A model generated the notes under the pieces. That model was not told where the DNA came from. It ran no database searches and saw nothing but the letters and a program-made list of their open reading frames with translations. A program made the translations under genes and the position numbers. From contig NZ_JAEHOK010000001.1 of assembly GCF_016236915.1 (NCBI RefSeq), positions 62,001-126,000 of the forward strand: 64,000 nucleotides of DNA, read 5' to 3'. This DNA comes from Salegentibacter maritimus (GTDB taxonomy: Bacteria > Bacteroidota > Bacteroidia > Flavobacteriales > Flavobacteriaceae). Positions 9,361 to 18,352 of this stretch are shown here, one piece after another (the stretch's first letter is position 1; every line of letters begins with the position of its first letter).

Positions 9361-9712
9361 TATTGATTTCTGGTTTAATCAAAAATACAAATAAGGCTAG
9401 AGCATTGTTTTTAATATTGTGTTAAAAACAGTTGCCTACCCCGGTTTCTATTGTATCAACTTCAAATACTAATAAATCTTAGAAATTTAGAAAAATAGAT
9501 GGTTTAACATGAATAATCTTTCTAAAATTATGGGTTTTCCTCCATTTTAAAAGCAAAGCCTACTAACTACTTTTAATACATCGAATTAAAACTTATTCTA
9601 AACTTTTTTATTCGATTCCCTACCAATTGCCCCACACTAAATTTTATGATTAAACACTAATCCAGGTTATTCTGGAGCTATTTAACCAATTTATTAACCA
9701 AAATTTTAAATT
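9361..9712. other. Intergenic region with no gene
   Basis: This 352-base AT-rich stretch separates the divergent ppk1 and the von Willebrand A-like lipoprotein gene. On the minus strand TATTTTTG (9387-9380) fits the -7 consensus for ppk1. No ORF, tRNA or strong hairpin was seen in the rest. The promoter of the lipoprotein gene should lie here but no convincing element was found. Confidence 0.6.
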
Positions 9713-11290
9713 ATGAGAAAACTAAAACATTATTTTATGTGCCTGGCGGTATTATCGCTTATCATGGTATCATGTAGTAAAGACGAGAACCCGGCAGTTG
9801 CAGATGGTTCAGATGAAGTTGCAACTCTTTCTTTTGGTGCTATAGTTAACGACATGCTTAAAAAGCCGGCTACCAAACAAGCTATGGAAGAAATACCGGA
9901 ATGCTCTGATGAAGCCCCGGCTTATGTGCATGTAGTACTTACCGGACCAGAAGATGTTGGTAGTATGGAAAATCCGCTAATGGTAGAAATAAATCCTACA
10001 CCCGGTGACTATGATGGGGATGGAGAAGATGAATACTTTACAGAATATTCTTCAGATCTGGAGCTTGTTCCGGGGTCTTATAGCCTGGAGTATTTTGCAG
10101 TATATGACGAGAATGATAACTTAATTTGGATAGCACCGGCAGCAGGCAGTGAAATGGAAGATTGGGTAGATATGGCGTTGCCCATGGACATCGAGCTAGG
10201 TGCCGGAGTTAAAAAATATGTAGACGTAACTGTTCTGTGCTTTGACGACCGTATGGTAAACCTATATGGATACCTATTCTTTGATTTAGAAGGGGTTGAG
10301 GCCATAGAGCTGTGTATTTTTGGTAACTGGTGTGATGAAAGCGGAAGACATTATGTAGCCGATTATTCTGTAAATATTTGGGCAGGAACCGACAATACTG
10401 GCAGTGTTTTGTATACCGGAGAAAACGATGTACTAACCAATGATGCCGGTGAAGAATATTCCGATCCTTTATGTATCTTTTTACCAGATAGTGCAGAACA
10501 GGATGATTACTATATTGAAATTTCAATAGACGGTGAAATTGTTCGTCAGGGTACGTTTACTGATAGTGATGTAAAAGAATTATTTGATGGAGAAGATGCC
10601 GTAGATTATTACCATTTCTTTGCTGGTTGTAGTTCAGCTGATACTCCAGATATTTTTCAGGATAATGGTAATGGAGGTCCACCACCTGTTATAGATGAAG
10701 ATACCGAGATTTATATTTACTTTGATTCTTCAGGATCCATGAATAGTACCTTAGCACCTTTACAAACAATGAGAAATACACTGCTAAAAGATGCGTTATT
10801 ACCACTTTATGGAAATGATGAAGACGAATACGATGCTAAAGTACGTGTGATTGAGAATGGTACAGAGCGTACCTTCAATATGCTTAATATTGAAGGCGAT
10901 ACTCCCGATGGTAATGTTATTGCCATAGTATTCCAGGATGAGGCAGAAACCGTTTACCATAGTGGTCAGGCTATATGGGATGAAAACTCAACACGAACTC
11001 CTACATTCGATAGCGATATGTCAACCTTTCGTGGAAGATTAGCTTCATTTCCAATGAACTACTACCGTGGCATAATCTTCCAGGTAAATACAACCGGCCA
11101 CCCGGCATTTGATAACTTTGAAGAGCTGGTTCATGCTGTAGAAGATGGTACCGGAAATTATAGTGGAGCCAATGGTTTATCAGACAGGAATGAATTGGCG
11201 TATGTGTATGAAATAAACGGAGGAGATACGGCTCAATATTATACCGATCTCCTAGTGCAAACTTTGCAAGATTTAGGCTATGATTTATAG
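9713..11290 (+). CDS. Acidic lipoprotein with C-terminal von Willebrand A-like domain
   Basis: A 525-residue probable lipoprotein: the N-terminus has a hydrophobic stretch ending in a lipobox (LSLIMVSC, Cys21). The body is strikingly Asp/Glu-rich. Residues about 50-310 contain strand-rich segments that could be a carbohydrate- or protein-binding region, with 'GDYDGDGEDE' reminiscent of a calcium-binding loop. From about residue 332 the sequence DTEIYIYFDSSGSM gives a von Willebrand A domain with a MIDAS-type DxSxS (Asp338, Ser340, Ser342). No transpeptidase or other partner is adjacent. The gene is monocistronic, ending in a strong terminator. I do not recognise a specific function; surface adhesion or protein binding dependent on a metal ion is a plausible inference. 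Confidence 0.8.
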   Translation: MRKLKHYFMCLAVLSLIMVSCSKDENPAVADGSDEVATLSFGAIVNDMLKKPATKQAMEEIPECSDEAPAYVHVVLTGPEDVGSMENPLMVEINPTPGDYDGDGEDEYFTEYSSDLELVPGSYSLEYFAVYDENDNLIWIAPAAGSEMEDWVDMALPMDIELGAGVKKYVDVTVLCFDDRMVNLYGYLFFDLEGVEAIELCIFGNWCDESGRHYVADYSVNIWAGTDNTGSVLYTGENDVLTNDAGEEYSDPLCIFLPDSAEQDDYYIEISIDGEIVRQGTFTDSDVKELFDGEDAVDYYHFFAGCSSADTPDIFQDNGNGGPPPVIDEDTEIYIYFDSSGSMNSTLAPLQTMRNTLLKDALLPLYGNDEDEYDAKVRVIENGTERTFNMLNIEGDTPDGNVIAIVFQDEAETVYHSGQAIWDENSTRTPTFDSDMSTFRGRLASFPMNYYRGIIFQVNTTGHPAFDNFEELVHAVEDGTGNYSGANGLSDRNELAYVYEINGGDTAQYYTDLLVQTLQDLGYDL

Positions 11291-11323
11291 GTTAAATTAG
11301 TTACTATTTAATTATGGTTAGGG

Positions 11324-11357
11324 AAAACCGCTTCATCATAGATATGGAGCGGTTTTT
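11324..11357 (+). terminator. Rho-independent terminator
   Basis: AAAACCGCT pairs with AGCGGTTTT around a 15-base loop and is followed by a T run. It closes the lipoprotein gene that stops at 11290. Confidence 0.85.
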
Positions 11358-11440
11358 ATTTTATCACTAATAAAGCTTACACCCAGAGTTTTAAGTAGAA
11401 ATAAAGAAACCCAATACTTAGATTTACCTGGTATTTAAAT

Positions 11441-12310
11441 TTACTTTACTAATTGATCTAGAGTGTATTTAATTAAATCGTCTACTGATTTTTTAGGCTC
11501 TCTTGAGAAAGTCCCTGCCGCTCGATTGGCTATAACTGCGTTCATGGAAATTGCTTCATGACCTAATAATTTGGATAAACCATAAATGGCTGAAGTTTCC
11601 ATCTCTAAATTTGTGATCTTTTGATTGTTAAAAGAAAATGAAGTTAATTTCCGGTTCATTTTATCATCCTGCAATGCCAAACGTAAAATTCTACCTTGAG
11701 GACCATAAAAGCCAATATTAGTACCCGTAACACCTTTGTGTAAGCCCTTACCTTTCATTTTATCAATTAACTCTTTACTTCCGCCTACCACATAAGGTGC
11801 AGCTTTTTTAGGAAGCCAATTTAAATGTTTAATAAACGCTTCAGCAAACTCCAGATCCTGAATATGTTCGCTATCGTAGAAATGCAAAAGACCATCAAAA
11901 CCTATGGCACTTTCACTTATTATAAATTCATCTACAGGAATTTCTTCCTGTATGGAACCGGTAGTACCAATTCTTATAATATCTAAACTCTTAACCTCTT
12001 TTTTCAGCTCTCTGGTTTCAAAATCTATATTTACCAGGGCATCTAATTCATTCAAGACAATATCTATATTATCTGGGCCAATACCTGTAGAAATTACGCT
12101 TATACGTTTCCCTTTATAATACCCGGTTTGGGTGTAAAATTCCCGTTTTTTAACCTTGAGTTCAACCTTATCAAAATGTCGGGTAACTCTTTCTACCCGG
12201 TCTGGATCTCCTACCGTAATCACGGTATTTGCAAGATGTTTGGGCAATAAGTTTAAATGGTAGATACTACCATCGGGGTTTTGGATTAATTCTGAAGCTT
12301 TAATTGGCAT
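11441..12310 (-). CDS. Nucleoside phosphorylase (uridine phosphorylase-like)
   Basis: A 289-residue member of the PNP/UDP family that would split nucleosides with phosphate into base and (deoxy)ribose 1-phosphate. It has the phosphate-binding VGDPDRVERV block near residue 34, the IRIGTTGSIQ strand-loop (phosphate/ribose site) and NLEMETSAIYGL, the nucleoside-binding glutamate motif with MET. The product is nearer to the uridine phosphorylase branch found in Bacteroidota than to DeoD, which occurs separately in this window (25441). It follows the DUF1835 gene after one base and is probably co-transcribed with it. Exact nucleoside preference is not decided. Confidence 0.88.
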   Translation of the reverse strand: MPIKASELIQNPDGSIYHLNLLPKHLANTVITVGDPDRVERVTRHFDKVELKVKKREFYTQTGYYKGKRISVISTGIGPDNIDIVLNELDALVNIDFETRELKKEVKSLDIIRIGTTGSIQEEIPVDEFIISESAIGFDGLLHFYDSEHIQDLEFAEAFIKHLNWLPKKAAPYVVGGSKELIDKMKGKGLHKGVTGTNIGFYGPQGRILRLALQDDKMNRKLTSFSFNNQKITNLEMETSAIYGLSKLLGHEAISMNAVIANRAAGTFSREPKKSVDDLIKYTLDQLVK

Positions 12311-12311
12311 A

Positions 12312-13244
12312 TTATAGTTTTAAAACTTTGTGTGAATCTGAGTCATATAAAAAATCATAAATCTTTGCTCCGCCATAATATTCATCGTTTATAAGGTCTC
12401 GGTAAAAATTCTTTTTCTTCGCCAACGCATCAAGGCCATCCTGGGTTAATTTAAGTTTCTGGTTTTCCAGCGTATAGAACATACTTAATTTATTTAACAC
12501 TCTTTCCATTTGGGAATCACTATATCCATAATAACCCTGATATTGTAAGGCGTACCCCAATAATTGGTTTATAGAGGTTATATGTTGTTGCTCTACTAAT
12601 TTAAGCACGTTTCTTTCTAGCGAATTAATACCGGTTCTGCTATTGGGAAAGCGTTCAATATGCGCTCTAATACAACTGGATAGATATTCAAAGTTAGAAC
12701 TTTTCTTAATCTGCTGCTTGAGCTTAATAGGGTTATTGCTACAGTACAATTCCCATATTAAACTAGCTATTTCCAAATCCTCTTTATCAAGCTCTATTTT
12801 ATGGTTAAAATGGTTTAATAAATGTTTTAGAGGTAATTGAGATAGTGGTAAAAGCTCTTCCTCTCCTTTTTGTCTTTTGCTGCAAACCAGATAGAATGGA
12901 ACATTTGGTTTATTTTCAAGATAGAAGCTTATAGCGGCCAACATGTTGATATGACAAAAAAGATCAAATTCAAACCAGAGTACAACGTGATCATAATCCT
13001 GAGCAGCTTTCAGTTTGTTTAGCTGAGAGACAAATCGATTTTGGTAATTTTCAGAAGAAATATCATAGGCCTTTTTTAAAAATTTCTGACGTAAATTAAT
13101 AAATTCATTAGAACCTACTTCTTTAGTGCACGGGCCTTCGCACAATAATTCACGCCACACAATAGTTTCACCCGAAAGGCCAAGTTCTTTAACTTGTTCA
13201 GCTAAACTATCTCCATTAATAATATGTAGAGCTTTATCTAACAT
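12312..13244 (-). CDS. DUF1835 domain-containing protein
   Basis: A 310-residue protein whose N-terminal third (LHIINGDSLAEQVKELGL..., then GETIVWRELLCEGPC) matches what I know as DUF1835, a Rossmann-like domain of unknown role; 'DHVVLWFEFDLFCHINML' also belongs to this domain. The C-terminal half is helical and resembles a winged-helix arrangement (FPNSRTGINSLERNVLKLVEQ, then QMERVLNKLSMFYTL). No enzyme motif is clear. The gene ends one base before the nucleoside phosphorylase start, so they share a transcript; the SUI1 gene lies 25 bases upstream on the same strand. Function unknown. Confidence 0.72.
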   Translation of the reverse strand: MLDKALHIINGDSLAEQVKELGLSGETIVWRELLCEGPCTKEVGSNEFINLRQKFLKKAYDISSENYQNRFVSQLNKLKAAQDYDHVVLWFEFDLFCHINMLAAISFYLENKPNVPFYLVCSKRQKGEEELLPLSQLPLKHLLNHFNHKIELDKEDLEIASLIWELYCSNNPIKLKQQIKKSSNFEYLSSCIRAHIERFPNSRTGINSLERNVLKLVEQQHITSINQLLGYALQYQGYYGYSDSQMERVLNKLSMFYTLENQKLKLTQDGLDALAKKKNFYRDLINDEYYGGAKIYDFLYDSDSHKVLKL

Positions 13245-13269
13245 AGGAAAAATTTAAGTTGGACAGAAA

Positions 13270-13620
13270 TCAACCTCCAACCCTTTTTACATTGTAACCA
13301 TCCTTCTTTAAAATCTCCATCACCTTCTCACGATCATCCCCTTGTATAATAATCTCACCATCTTTAGCCGAACCACCCACTCCGCATTTTTTCTTTAATT
13401 TCTTTCCAAGTACCACTAAATCTTCATTAGAGCCTTCAAAACCTTTAATAATAGTTACTGTTTTACCTCCACGACCTTTATTGCTAAAATGTGCCTCTAA
13501 ATATTGGTCCTGGGGCGCTAAAGTTTCTTGAGTTTCATTTTGTTCGTTGCCATCAAAATCATCCTTTGTAGAATAAACAAAACCACCCAGATCTTCGAGT
13601 CCTAGTTTTTTCTTGGGCAT
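13270..13620 (-). CDS. SUI1/YciH-type translation initiation factor-like protein
   Basis: A 116-residue protein whose C-terminal two thirds have the SUI1 (eIF1-like) fold signature: GGKTVTIIKGFEGSNEDLVVLGKKLKKKCGVGGSAKDGEIIIQGD, cut here for length into successive segments of that fold, including the CGVGGSAKDGEI loop that contacts the ribosome in the eIF1/YciH family. The N-terminal 40 residues are acidic and polar. YciH-type proteins help fidelity of start selection in some bacteria, although the physiological role is uncertain. It is four bases downstream of the oxygenase gene and probably belongs to the same minus-strand operon. Confidence 0.88.
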   Translation of the reverse strand: MPKKKLGLEDLGGFVYSTKDDFDGNEQNETQETLAPQDQYLEAHFSNKGRGGKTVTIIKGFEGSNEDLVVLGKKLKKKCGVGGSAKDGEIIIQGDDREKVMEILKKDGYNVKRVGG

Positions 13621-13623
13621 AAT

Positions 13624-14580
13624 TTATTTTTTTAGAAGTCCTATTTCTACCAGCCGTTGATGTAGAAAGTCTCCGGCAGTAATGTCTTCATATTGTTTCG
13701 GGTTCTCTTCATCTATACATTGCTCGAGGCAATCCAGCGGCATTTCGCTTCTTGGATGCATAAAAAACGGAATAGAGTACCTTGGATTGCTCCATTCTTC
13801 TTTAGGCGGATTTACCACCCTATGAATTGTAGAGCGCAGCTTATTATTGGTATGCCTTTCTAACATATCACCAACATTAATAACCAGTTCATCTTCTTGG
13901 GGCAAGGCATCAATCCACTCACCGTCTTTTCTTAACACCTGCAGTCCTCCTGTAGAAGCTCCCATAAGTAGAGTGATAAGGTTTATATCTCCATGTGCAC
14001 CTGCTCTTACAGCTCCTTTAGGTTCTTCGGTAATTGGAGGATAGTGAATTGGCCTTAAAATACTATTGCCATTGCTGGCCCAATGATCAAAATAATGTTC
14101 ACCCAGCCCAATATATAAGGCTAAAGCACGTAAAACGTAAATTCCGGTTTTTTCCAGCATTCGGTAAGCTTCCATTCCTACCTTATTAAAATCCTGAAGT
14201 TCTTTGACCTGAATATTTTCAGGATATTCTTCAGTGAGGTTGGCATCTTTATCTGGCTCCTGACCAAAATGCCAGAATTCTTTCAGATCACCTTCTTTTT
14301 TACCTTTAGCGTGTTCTTTGCCAAACGAGATATATCCTCGTTGACCTGCCAGGCCTTCTATTTCATATTTTTTCTTTACTTCCAGGGGAAGTGCGAAAAA
14401 ACTTTTTACTTCTTTATATAAATTTTCCTCAAGCGCACTGTCAAGGAAATGGTTTTTTAAAGCTACAAAACCAATTTCCTCGTAAGCTTTACCAATTTCA
14501 TCTACAAATTTTTGCTTTCGTTTCGCATCGCCCGAAATAAAATCGGCCAAATCTACGCTAGGAATATTATTCATTGCCAT
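13624..14580 (-). CDS. Isopenicillin N synthase family 2-oxoglutarate/Fe(II)-type oxygenase
   Basis: A roughly 318-residue oxygenase of the isopenicillin-N-synthase-like fold. The N-terminal non-heme dioxygenase region (IPSVDLADFISGDAKRK) is followed by the double-stranded beta-helix with the iron ligands HGD (in GAHGDINLITLLMG) and the distal His in STIHRVVNP, and the RxS motif (RYSIPFF) that binds 2-oxoglutarate or substrate carboxylate. The true substrate is unknown. I use the ATG at 14580 (MAMNN) or the one two codons on (14574); an in-frame TTG at 14613 lies within the probable -7 element and is unlikely. The gene is divergent from the E1 dehydrogenase gene. Confidence 0.88.
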   Translation of the reverse strand: MAMNNIPSVDLADFISGDAKRKQKFVDEIGKAYEEIGFVALKNHFLDSALEENLYKEVKSFFALPLEVKKKYEIEGLAGQRGYISFGKEHAKGKKEGDLKEFWHFGQEPDKDANLTEEYPENIQVKELQDFNKVGMEAYRMLEKTGIYVLRALALYIGLGEHYFDHWASNGNSILRPIHYPPITEEPKGAVRAGAHGDINLITLLMGASTGGLQVLRKDGEWIDALPQEDELVINVGDMLERHTNNKLRSTIHRVVNPPKEEWSNPRYSIPFFMHPRSEMPLDCLEQCIDEENPKQYEDITAGDFLHQRLVEIGLLKK

Positions 14581-14610
14581 AATATGCTTTGTTTTAGGTA
14601 GTATTACAAA

Positions 14611-14618
14611 CAAAGTTA
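14611..14618 (-). promoter_or_regulatory. Putative -7 element for the oxygenase operon
   Basis: On the minus strand TAACTTTG fits TAnnTTTG and lies about 31 bases before the preferred ATG. This supports the downstream start for the oxygenase. Confidence 0.4.
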
Positions 14619-14676
14619 AATAAAATTACGGGAGTCCCCGAGGCTTTTTATATTTCTTAGCATTTATAATTTTGGT

Positions 14677-14684
14677 TACATTTG
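14677..14684 (+). promoter_or_regulatory. Putative -7 element before the E1 gene
   Basis: TACATTTG matches TAnnTTTG and would give a transcript starting close to 14691, about 10 bases before the ATG. The -33 region is weak. Confidence 0.45.
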
Positions 14685-14700
14685 AGAAACAAACATTTGT

Positions 14701-16707
14701 ATGCATCGAGATTCTGCAATGAATTCAATCATAAAATTTGATAGAAAAAATCTTTCTTCAGTTCAACTTTTAGATTTATATGCCGCACTTCTAAAGCCCC
14801 GATTAATTGAGGAGAAAATGCTTATTTTACTTAGACAGGGAAAAATATCGAAATGGTTTAGTGGTATAGGCCAGGAGGCTATTTCGGTGGGAGTGACAAA
14901 AGCTCTAAACCCCGATGAGTATATTTTACCAATGCACCGTAACCTTGGCGTATTTACTAGTAGAAATGTTCCTTTAGATAGGCTTTTTTCCCAATGGCAG
15001 GGAAAACAAAACGGGTTTACAAAAGGCCGTGACCGAAGCTTTCATTTTGGTACCCAGGAATATAAGATTGTTGGAATGATCTCGCATTTAGGGCCTCAAT
15101 TAGGAGTTGCCGATGGTATTGCCCTCGCGCATAAACTAAAAAACGAATACAAACTTACAGCAGTTTTTACAGGAGAAGGGGGGACTAGTGAAGGTGATTT
15201 TCATGAAGCGCTTAATATTGCTTCGGTTTGGGATTTACCGGTTATGTTTTGCATAGAAAATAACGGCTATGGACTTTCAACACCTACCACAGAACAATAT
15301 AGATGTAATCACCTTGCAGATCGTGCCAAAGGTTATGGGATGCAATCTTATATCATTGATGGTAACAATATTATTGATGTTTACAGTAAAGTTTCTGAAA
15401 TAGCTAAAAGCATTAGGGAAAATCCACGTCCTGTTTTATTGGAGTTTAAAACCTTTAGAATGCGTGGCCACGAAGAAGCCAGTGGAACCAAATACGTACC
15501 TGAAGGTTTAATGCAGTTCTGGGCACAAAAAGATCCTGTAAACAACTTCCAACAGTTTTTAAAAGAGGAAAAGATTCTAACTGAAGACCAGGAATCTCAG
15601 TTGATCAATACAATTAAAGCTGAGATAAATAGCAACCTAAAGAAAGCTAACGACGAAACCCCGGTGGAATTCGACGAAACCAACGAATTAAATGATGTTT
15701 TTCAAAAGTTTGTTTATCAGTCAGTTAAACATAATAAGAAAACAGAAAATATTAGATTTATAGATGCCATAGCGCAGGCTGTAAGACAATCTATGCAGCG
15801 ACATAACTCACTTGTGTTAATGGGCCAGGATATCGCAGAATATGGAGGTGTTTTTAAAATTACCGAAGGACTTTTAAAAGAATTTGGCAAAGATCGCGTA
15901 AGAAATACCCCTATATGCGAATCGGCTGTAGTTGGCACTGCCATGGGCCTGTCTATTAGTGGCATGAAAGCCATGGTAGAAATGCAGTTTGGGGATTTTG
16001 TGAGTTCCGGCTTTAATCCAATTGTAAATTACCTGGCCAAAAGTAACTATAGATGGAACCAAAATGCCGATGTAGTGATAAGAATGCCCTGTGGAGCAGG
16101 AGTAGGGGCAGGCCCTTTTCATAGCCAAACCAATGAAGCCTGGTTTACCAAGGTTCCGGGGTTAAAAGTTATTTATCCGGCTTTTCCATACGACGCTAAG
16201 GGACTTTTAAACACCGCGTTTAATGACCCGAATCCTGTCTTATTTTTTGAACATAAATTATTATATAGAAGCATTAGGCAGGAAGTTCCGTTAGATTATT
16301 ACACATTAGCATTTGGAAAAGCTTCTGTAATAAGAGAAGGGAAAAGTATCACTATTATAACCTATGGAGCCTGTGTTCATTGGGCTTTAGAGGCTATAGA
16401 GGATATTGGATTAAATGAGGTTAATTTAATTGATTTAAGGAGTCTTCAGCCTTTAGATAAGGAAACTATTATAAGAGGTGCAAAAAAGACCGGAAAAGTT
16501 TTAGTACTTACTGAAGATTCAATGTTTGGAAGCTTAGCTTCAGAAATTTCTGCAATTATTTCAGAAACCTGTTTTGAATATTTAGATGCTCCGGTTATGC
16601 GCCTGGGTAGTGCTGAAATGCCTATACCTTTTGCTACAGCATTGGAAGAAGGCTATCTTCCGAAGAAAAAATTAAAAGAAAAGATACAGCAATTAATAGA
16701 CTATTAA
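14701..16707 (+). CDS. Branched-chain 2-oxoacid dehydrogenase-type E1, alpha and beta fused
   Basis: A 668-residue thiamine-diphosphate enzyme in which the alpha and beta chains of an alpha2beta2 E1 are joined. Residues about 1-330 are E1-alpha, with the ThDP motif starting GEGGTSEGD and ending in NNGYG. Residues about 345-668 are E1-beta, with RFIDAIAQAVRQSM and GQDIAEYGGVFKIT. The fusion is common in Bacteroidota. It feeds the 2-oxoacid dehydrogenase complex; branched-chain acids (Val, Leu, Ile) are the likeliest substrates, and acetoin or pyruvate are alternatives. No E2 or E3 gene is next to it, so those are elsewhere. It is monocistronic and divergent from the oxygenase operon. Confidence 0.92.
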   Translation: MHRDSAMNSIIKFDRKNLSSVQLLDLYAALLKPRLIEEKMLILLRQGKISKWFSGIGQEAISVGVTKALNPDEYILPMHRNLGVFTSRNVPLDRLFSQWQGKQNGFTKGRDRSFHFGTQEYKIVGMISHLGPQLGVADGIALAHKLKNEYKLTAVFTGEGGTSEGDFHEALNIASVWDLPVMFCIENNGYGLSTPTTEQYRCNHLADRAKGYGMQSYIIDGNNIIDVYSKVSEIAKSIRENPRPVLLEFKTFRMRGHEEASGTKYVPEGLMQFWAQKDPVNNFQQFLKEEKILTEDQESQLINTIKAEINSNLKKANDETPVEFDETNELNDVFQKFVYQSVKHNKKTENIRFIDAIAQAVRQSMQRHNSLVLMGQDIAEYGGVFKITEGLLKEFGKDRVRNTPICESAVVGTAMGLSISGMKAMVEMQFGDFVSSGFNPIVNYLAKSNYRWNQNADVVIRMPCGAGVGAGPFHSQTNEAWFTKVPGLKVIYPAFPYDAKGLLNTAFNDPNPVLFFEHKLLYRSIRQEVPLDYYTLAFGKASVIREGKSITIITYGACVHWALEAIEDIGLNEVNLIDLRSLQPLDKETIIRGAKKTGKVLVLTEDSMFGSLASEISAIISETCFEYLDAPVMRLGSAEMPIPFATALEEGYLPKKKLKEKIQQLIDY

Positions 16708-16836
16708 TAATATTAAGCTGATAATTGAATGATTTTAAGAATCCTTAACAAGCGCGCTGTTAAAGTATTAATAATCTTTTGTCTCGGTTCTACACCTGCT
16801 GTAATTTAGTTTATAACTAATCAAAAATCTAATATT

Positions 16837-16998
16837 ATGATACGTTTAATCGTTATTTTCTTAATTATTGCTCTGGTAGCTGCTATCTTTGGCTTCGGGG
16901 GAATTGCAGAAGGTTTTGCTGATATTGCTAAAATTATATTCTATATTTTCCTTGTATTGCTTGTAATCTCTCTGGTAAGCCGATTATTTAGAAGATAA
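16837..16998 (+). CDS. Small DUF1328/YtjA-like membrane protein
   Basis: A 53-residue protein (ATG 16837, stop 16996-16998) almost entirely composed of two hydrophobic helices: [20 protein letters not shown] followed by [20 protein letters not shown] and a basic end (SRLFRR). The [15 protein letters not shown] turn between the helices is the recognisable hallmark of the DUF1328/YtjA family, small inner-membrane proteins of unknown role that are often stress-linked. It is an independent gene, preceded by about 130 bases of non-coding sequence and closed by a strong terminator. Confidence 0.85.
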   Translation: MIRLIVIFLIIALVAAIFGFGGIAEGFADIAKIIFYIFLVLLVISLVSRLFRR

Positions 16999-17018
16999 AA
17001 ACATTTTAAAAAATAACT

Positions 17019-17068
17019 AAAAATCCAATGTATTGTGTCAGATGTTCATCGGCAAACATTGGGTTTTT
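17019..17068 (+). terminator. Rho-independent terminator
   Basis: AAAAATCCAATGT pairs with ACATTGGGTTTTT around a long loop. It ends the DUF1328-type transcript about 20 bases after its stop. Confidence 0.7.
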
Positions 17069-17104
17069 ACATAAATACCTAATAAACTACTTAAACAACT
17101 AATA

Positions 17105-17584
17105 ATGAAGAAGCTATTTATACTTGGTTTTGTAGCCGCACTTTTTGTGGCTTGTGGCCCTAGCAAAACCGCGAAAGAAGCTAGAAAAACTTTTGATGGA
17201 AATTGGACACTTACCAGCGTAACTTACCCAAACAGTTCGGGTGAGTTTGATGTAACCTTACTAAATGATGCGAATGCCTCTTGCTTTGAAAATAGTACAT
17301 GGAACTTTGTTTCCAACAATAATAGAGGGGCATACTCCGTTCAGGGTAGTAATTGCAGCCAGGGACAACGTTATTTTGTTTGGTCTATAGACGAAGAAAA
17401 TACACCTGAAGGAGTTTATGATTTTTTATTAAAGCCAACGGATGAAGATTATAAATCTACCACTGGAAACCAGGGGTTCCGTATGAATTTAAAATCACTT
17501 TCAGAAAACCAAATGACGTGGGAGCAGTCTGTAATGTTAGAAGGTTCTCCCTTTGTGATTAGAATGAATTTTTCTAAACTTTAA
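17105..17584 (+). CDS. Lipocalin-like lipoprotein
   Basis: A 159-residue predicted lipoprotein with a lipobox (AALFVACGPS, Cys17) and a beta-rich body beginning with FDGNWTLTSVTY, the N-terminal GxW motif of lipocalin-type barrels. In Flavobacteriaceae such proteins are annotated lipocalin family and their ligand is unknown. Four internal aromatic-rich strands are readable, ending in FVIRMNFSKL. It is followed after 15 bases by the OmpA-like lipoprotein gene, so both probably share one transcript ending at the terminator near 18350. The two together suggest an envelope stress or cell-envelope role (inference). Confidence 0.8.
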   Translation: MKKLFILGFVAALFVACGPSKTAKEARKTFDGNWTLTSVTYPNSSGEFDVTLLNDANASCFENSTWNFVSNNNRGAYSVQGSNCSQGQRYFVWSIDEENTPEGVYDFLLKPTDEDYKSTTGNQGFRMNLKSLSENQMTWEQSVMLEGSPFVIRMNFSKL

Positions 17585-17599
17585 ATAAATTATTTTACT

Positions 17600-18298
17600 A
17601 TGAAAACGACAATAAATAGAATGTTTGCCATTCTCTTTGCTTCAACCCTGCTCTTTAGCTGTGAGGCTACTAAGAATGCAAATAATAAGCAAAAAGGAGC
17701 TGTAATTGGCTCAACTGGTGGTGCCGTGATTGGTGGTGTTATAGGAAACAATACCGGCGATGGCAATACGGCATTAGGTGCCATTATTGGTGGTGTTGTA
17801 GGTGGAGCTGCCGGAGCCATTATTGGTGATAGAATGGATAAACAAGCCAAAGAAATAGAAGAGGAAATCCCAGGGGCTGAAGTAGAACGTGTAGGAGAAG
17901 GTATAAATGTTACTTTTGATGAGAAAAGTGGAGTTTATTTTGATACCGAAAAGTATAATATTAATGCAAAGTCGCAGGCAACATTAAATAAACTTGCCGA
18001 TATCTTTAAAGAATATCCTGACTCTAATATACTGGTAGAAGGACATACCGATAATACAGGGAGTGAATCTTACAACCTTACCCTTTCAAAAAATAGAGCT
18101 CAGGCGGTAACCAACTATCTAGTGAATAACGGTCTAAGCAGTGGTAGGTTTGAAACAAAATGGTATGGAGAATCACAGCCAAAATATGATAATTCAACTA
18201 CCGAAGGTCGTGCTAAAAACCGCAGGGTAGAGCTAGCAATTGTGGCTAACGAAGAACTTAAAGAAGAAGCGCGAAGAAAAGCTGCTGAACAGAATTAA
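17600..18298 (+). CDS. OmpA family lipoprotein with glycine-zipper segment
   Basis: A 232-residue protein. A lipobox (STLLFSCEA, Cys21) marks outer-membrane lipid anchoring. Residues about 35-80 are a glycine-zipper stretch (GAVIGSTGGAVIGGVIGN and a second similar block), which can insert or pack in membranes. The C-terminal half is an OmpA/MotB peptidoglycan-binding domain, with ILVEGHTDNTGSESYN and the RAKNRRVELAI end containing the conserved Asp and Arg residues that bind diaminopimelate. It resembles E. coli YiaD by architecture. It lies 15 bases after the lipocalin-like gene and ends before a strong terminator. Confidence 0.93.
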   Translation: MKTTINRMFAILFASTLLFSCEATKNANNKQKGAVIGSTGGAVIGGVIGNNTGDGNTALGAIIGGVVGGAAGAIIGDRMDKQAKEIEEEIPGAEVERVGEGINVTFDEKSGVYFDTEKYNINAKSQATLNKLADIFKEYPDSNILVEGHTDNTGSESYNLTLSKNRAQAVTNYLVNNGLSSGRFETKWYGESQPKYDNSTTEGRAKNRRVELAIVANEELKEEARRKAAEQN

Positions 18299-18324
18299 GC
18301 TTTTTAAGTTCCCAAACAACTATT

Positions 18325-18352
18325 AAATCCCGGAAAAGTCCGGGATTTTTTT
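18325..18352 (+). terminator. Rho-independent terminator
   Basis: AAATCCCGG and CCGGGATTT pair around a short AAAAGT loop and are followed by T residues. It closes the lipocalin/OmpA transcript. Confidence 0.9.

Noticed and set aside
10209-10526. His/Arg-rich minus-strand ORF over the acidic lipoprotein
   Set aside because: Explained by the Asp-rich coding strand; no other evidence.
14581-14613. TTG start of the oxygenase at 14613
   Set aside because: Overlaps the probable -7 element for this gene; ATG at 14580 or 14574 fits better.
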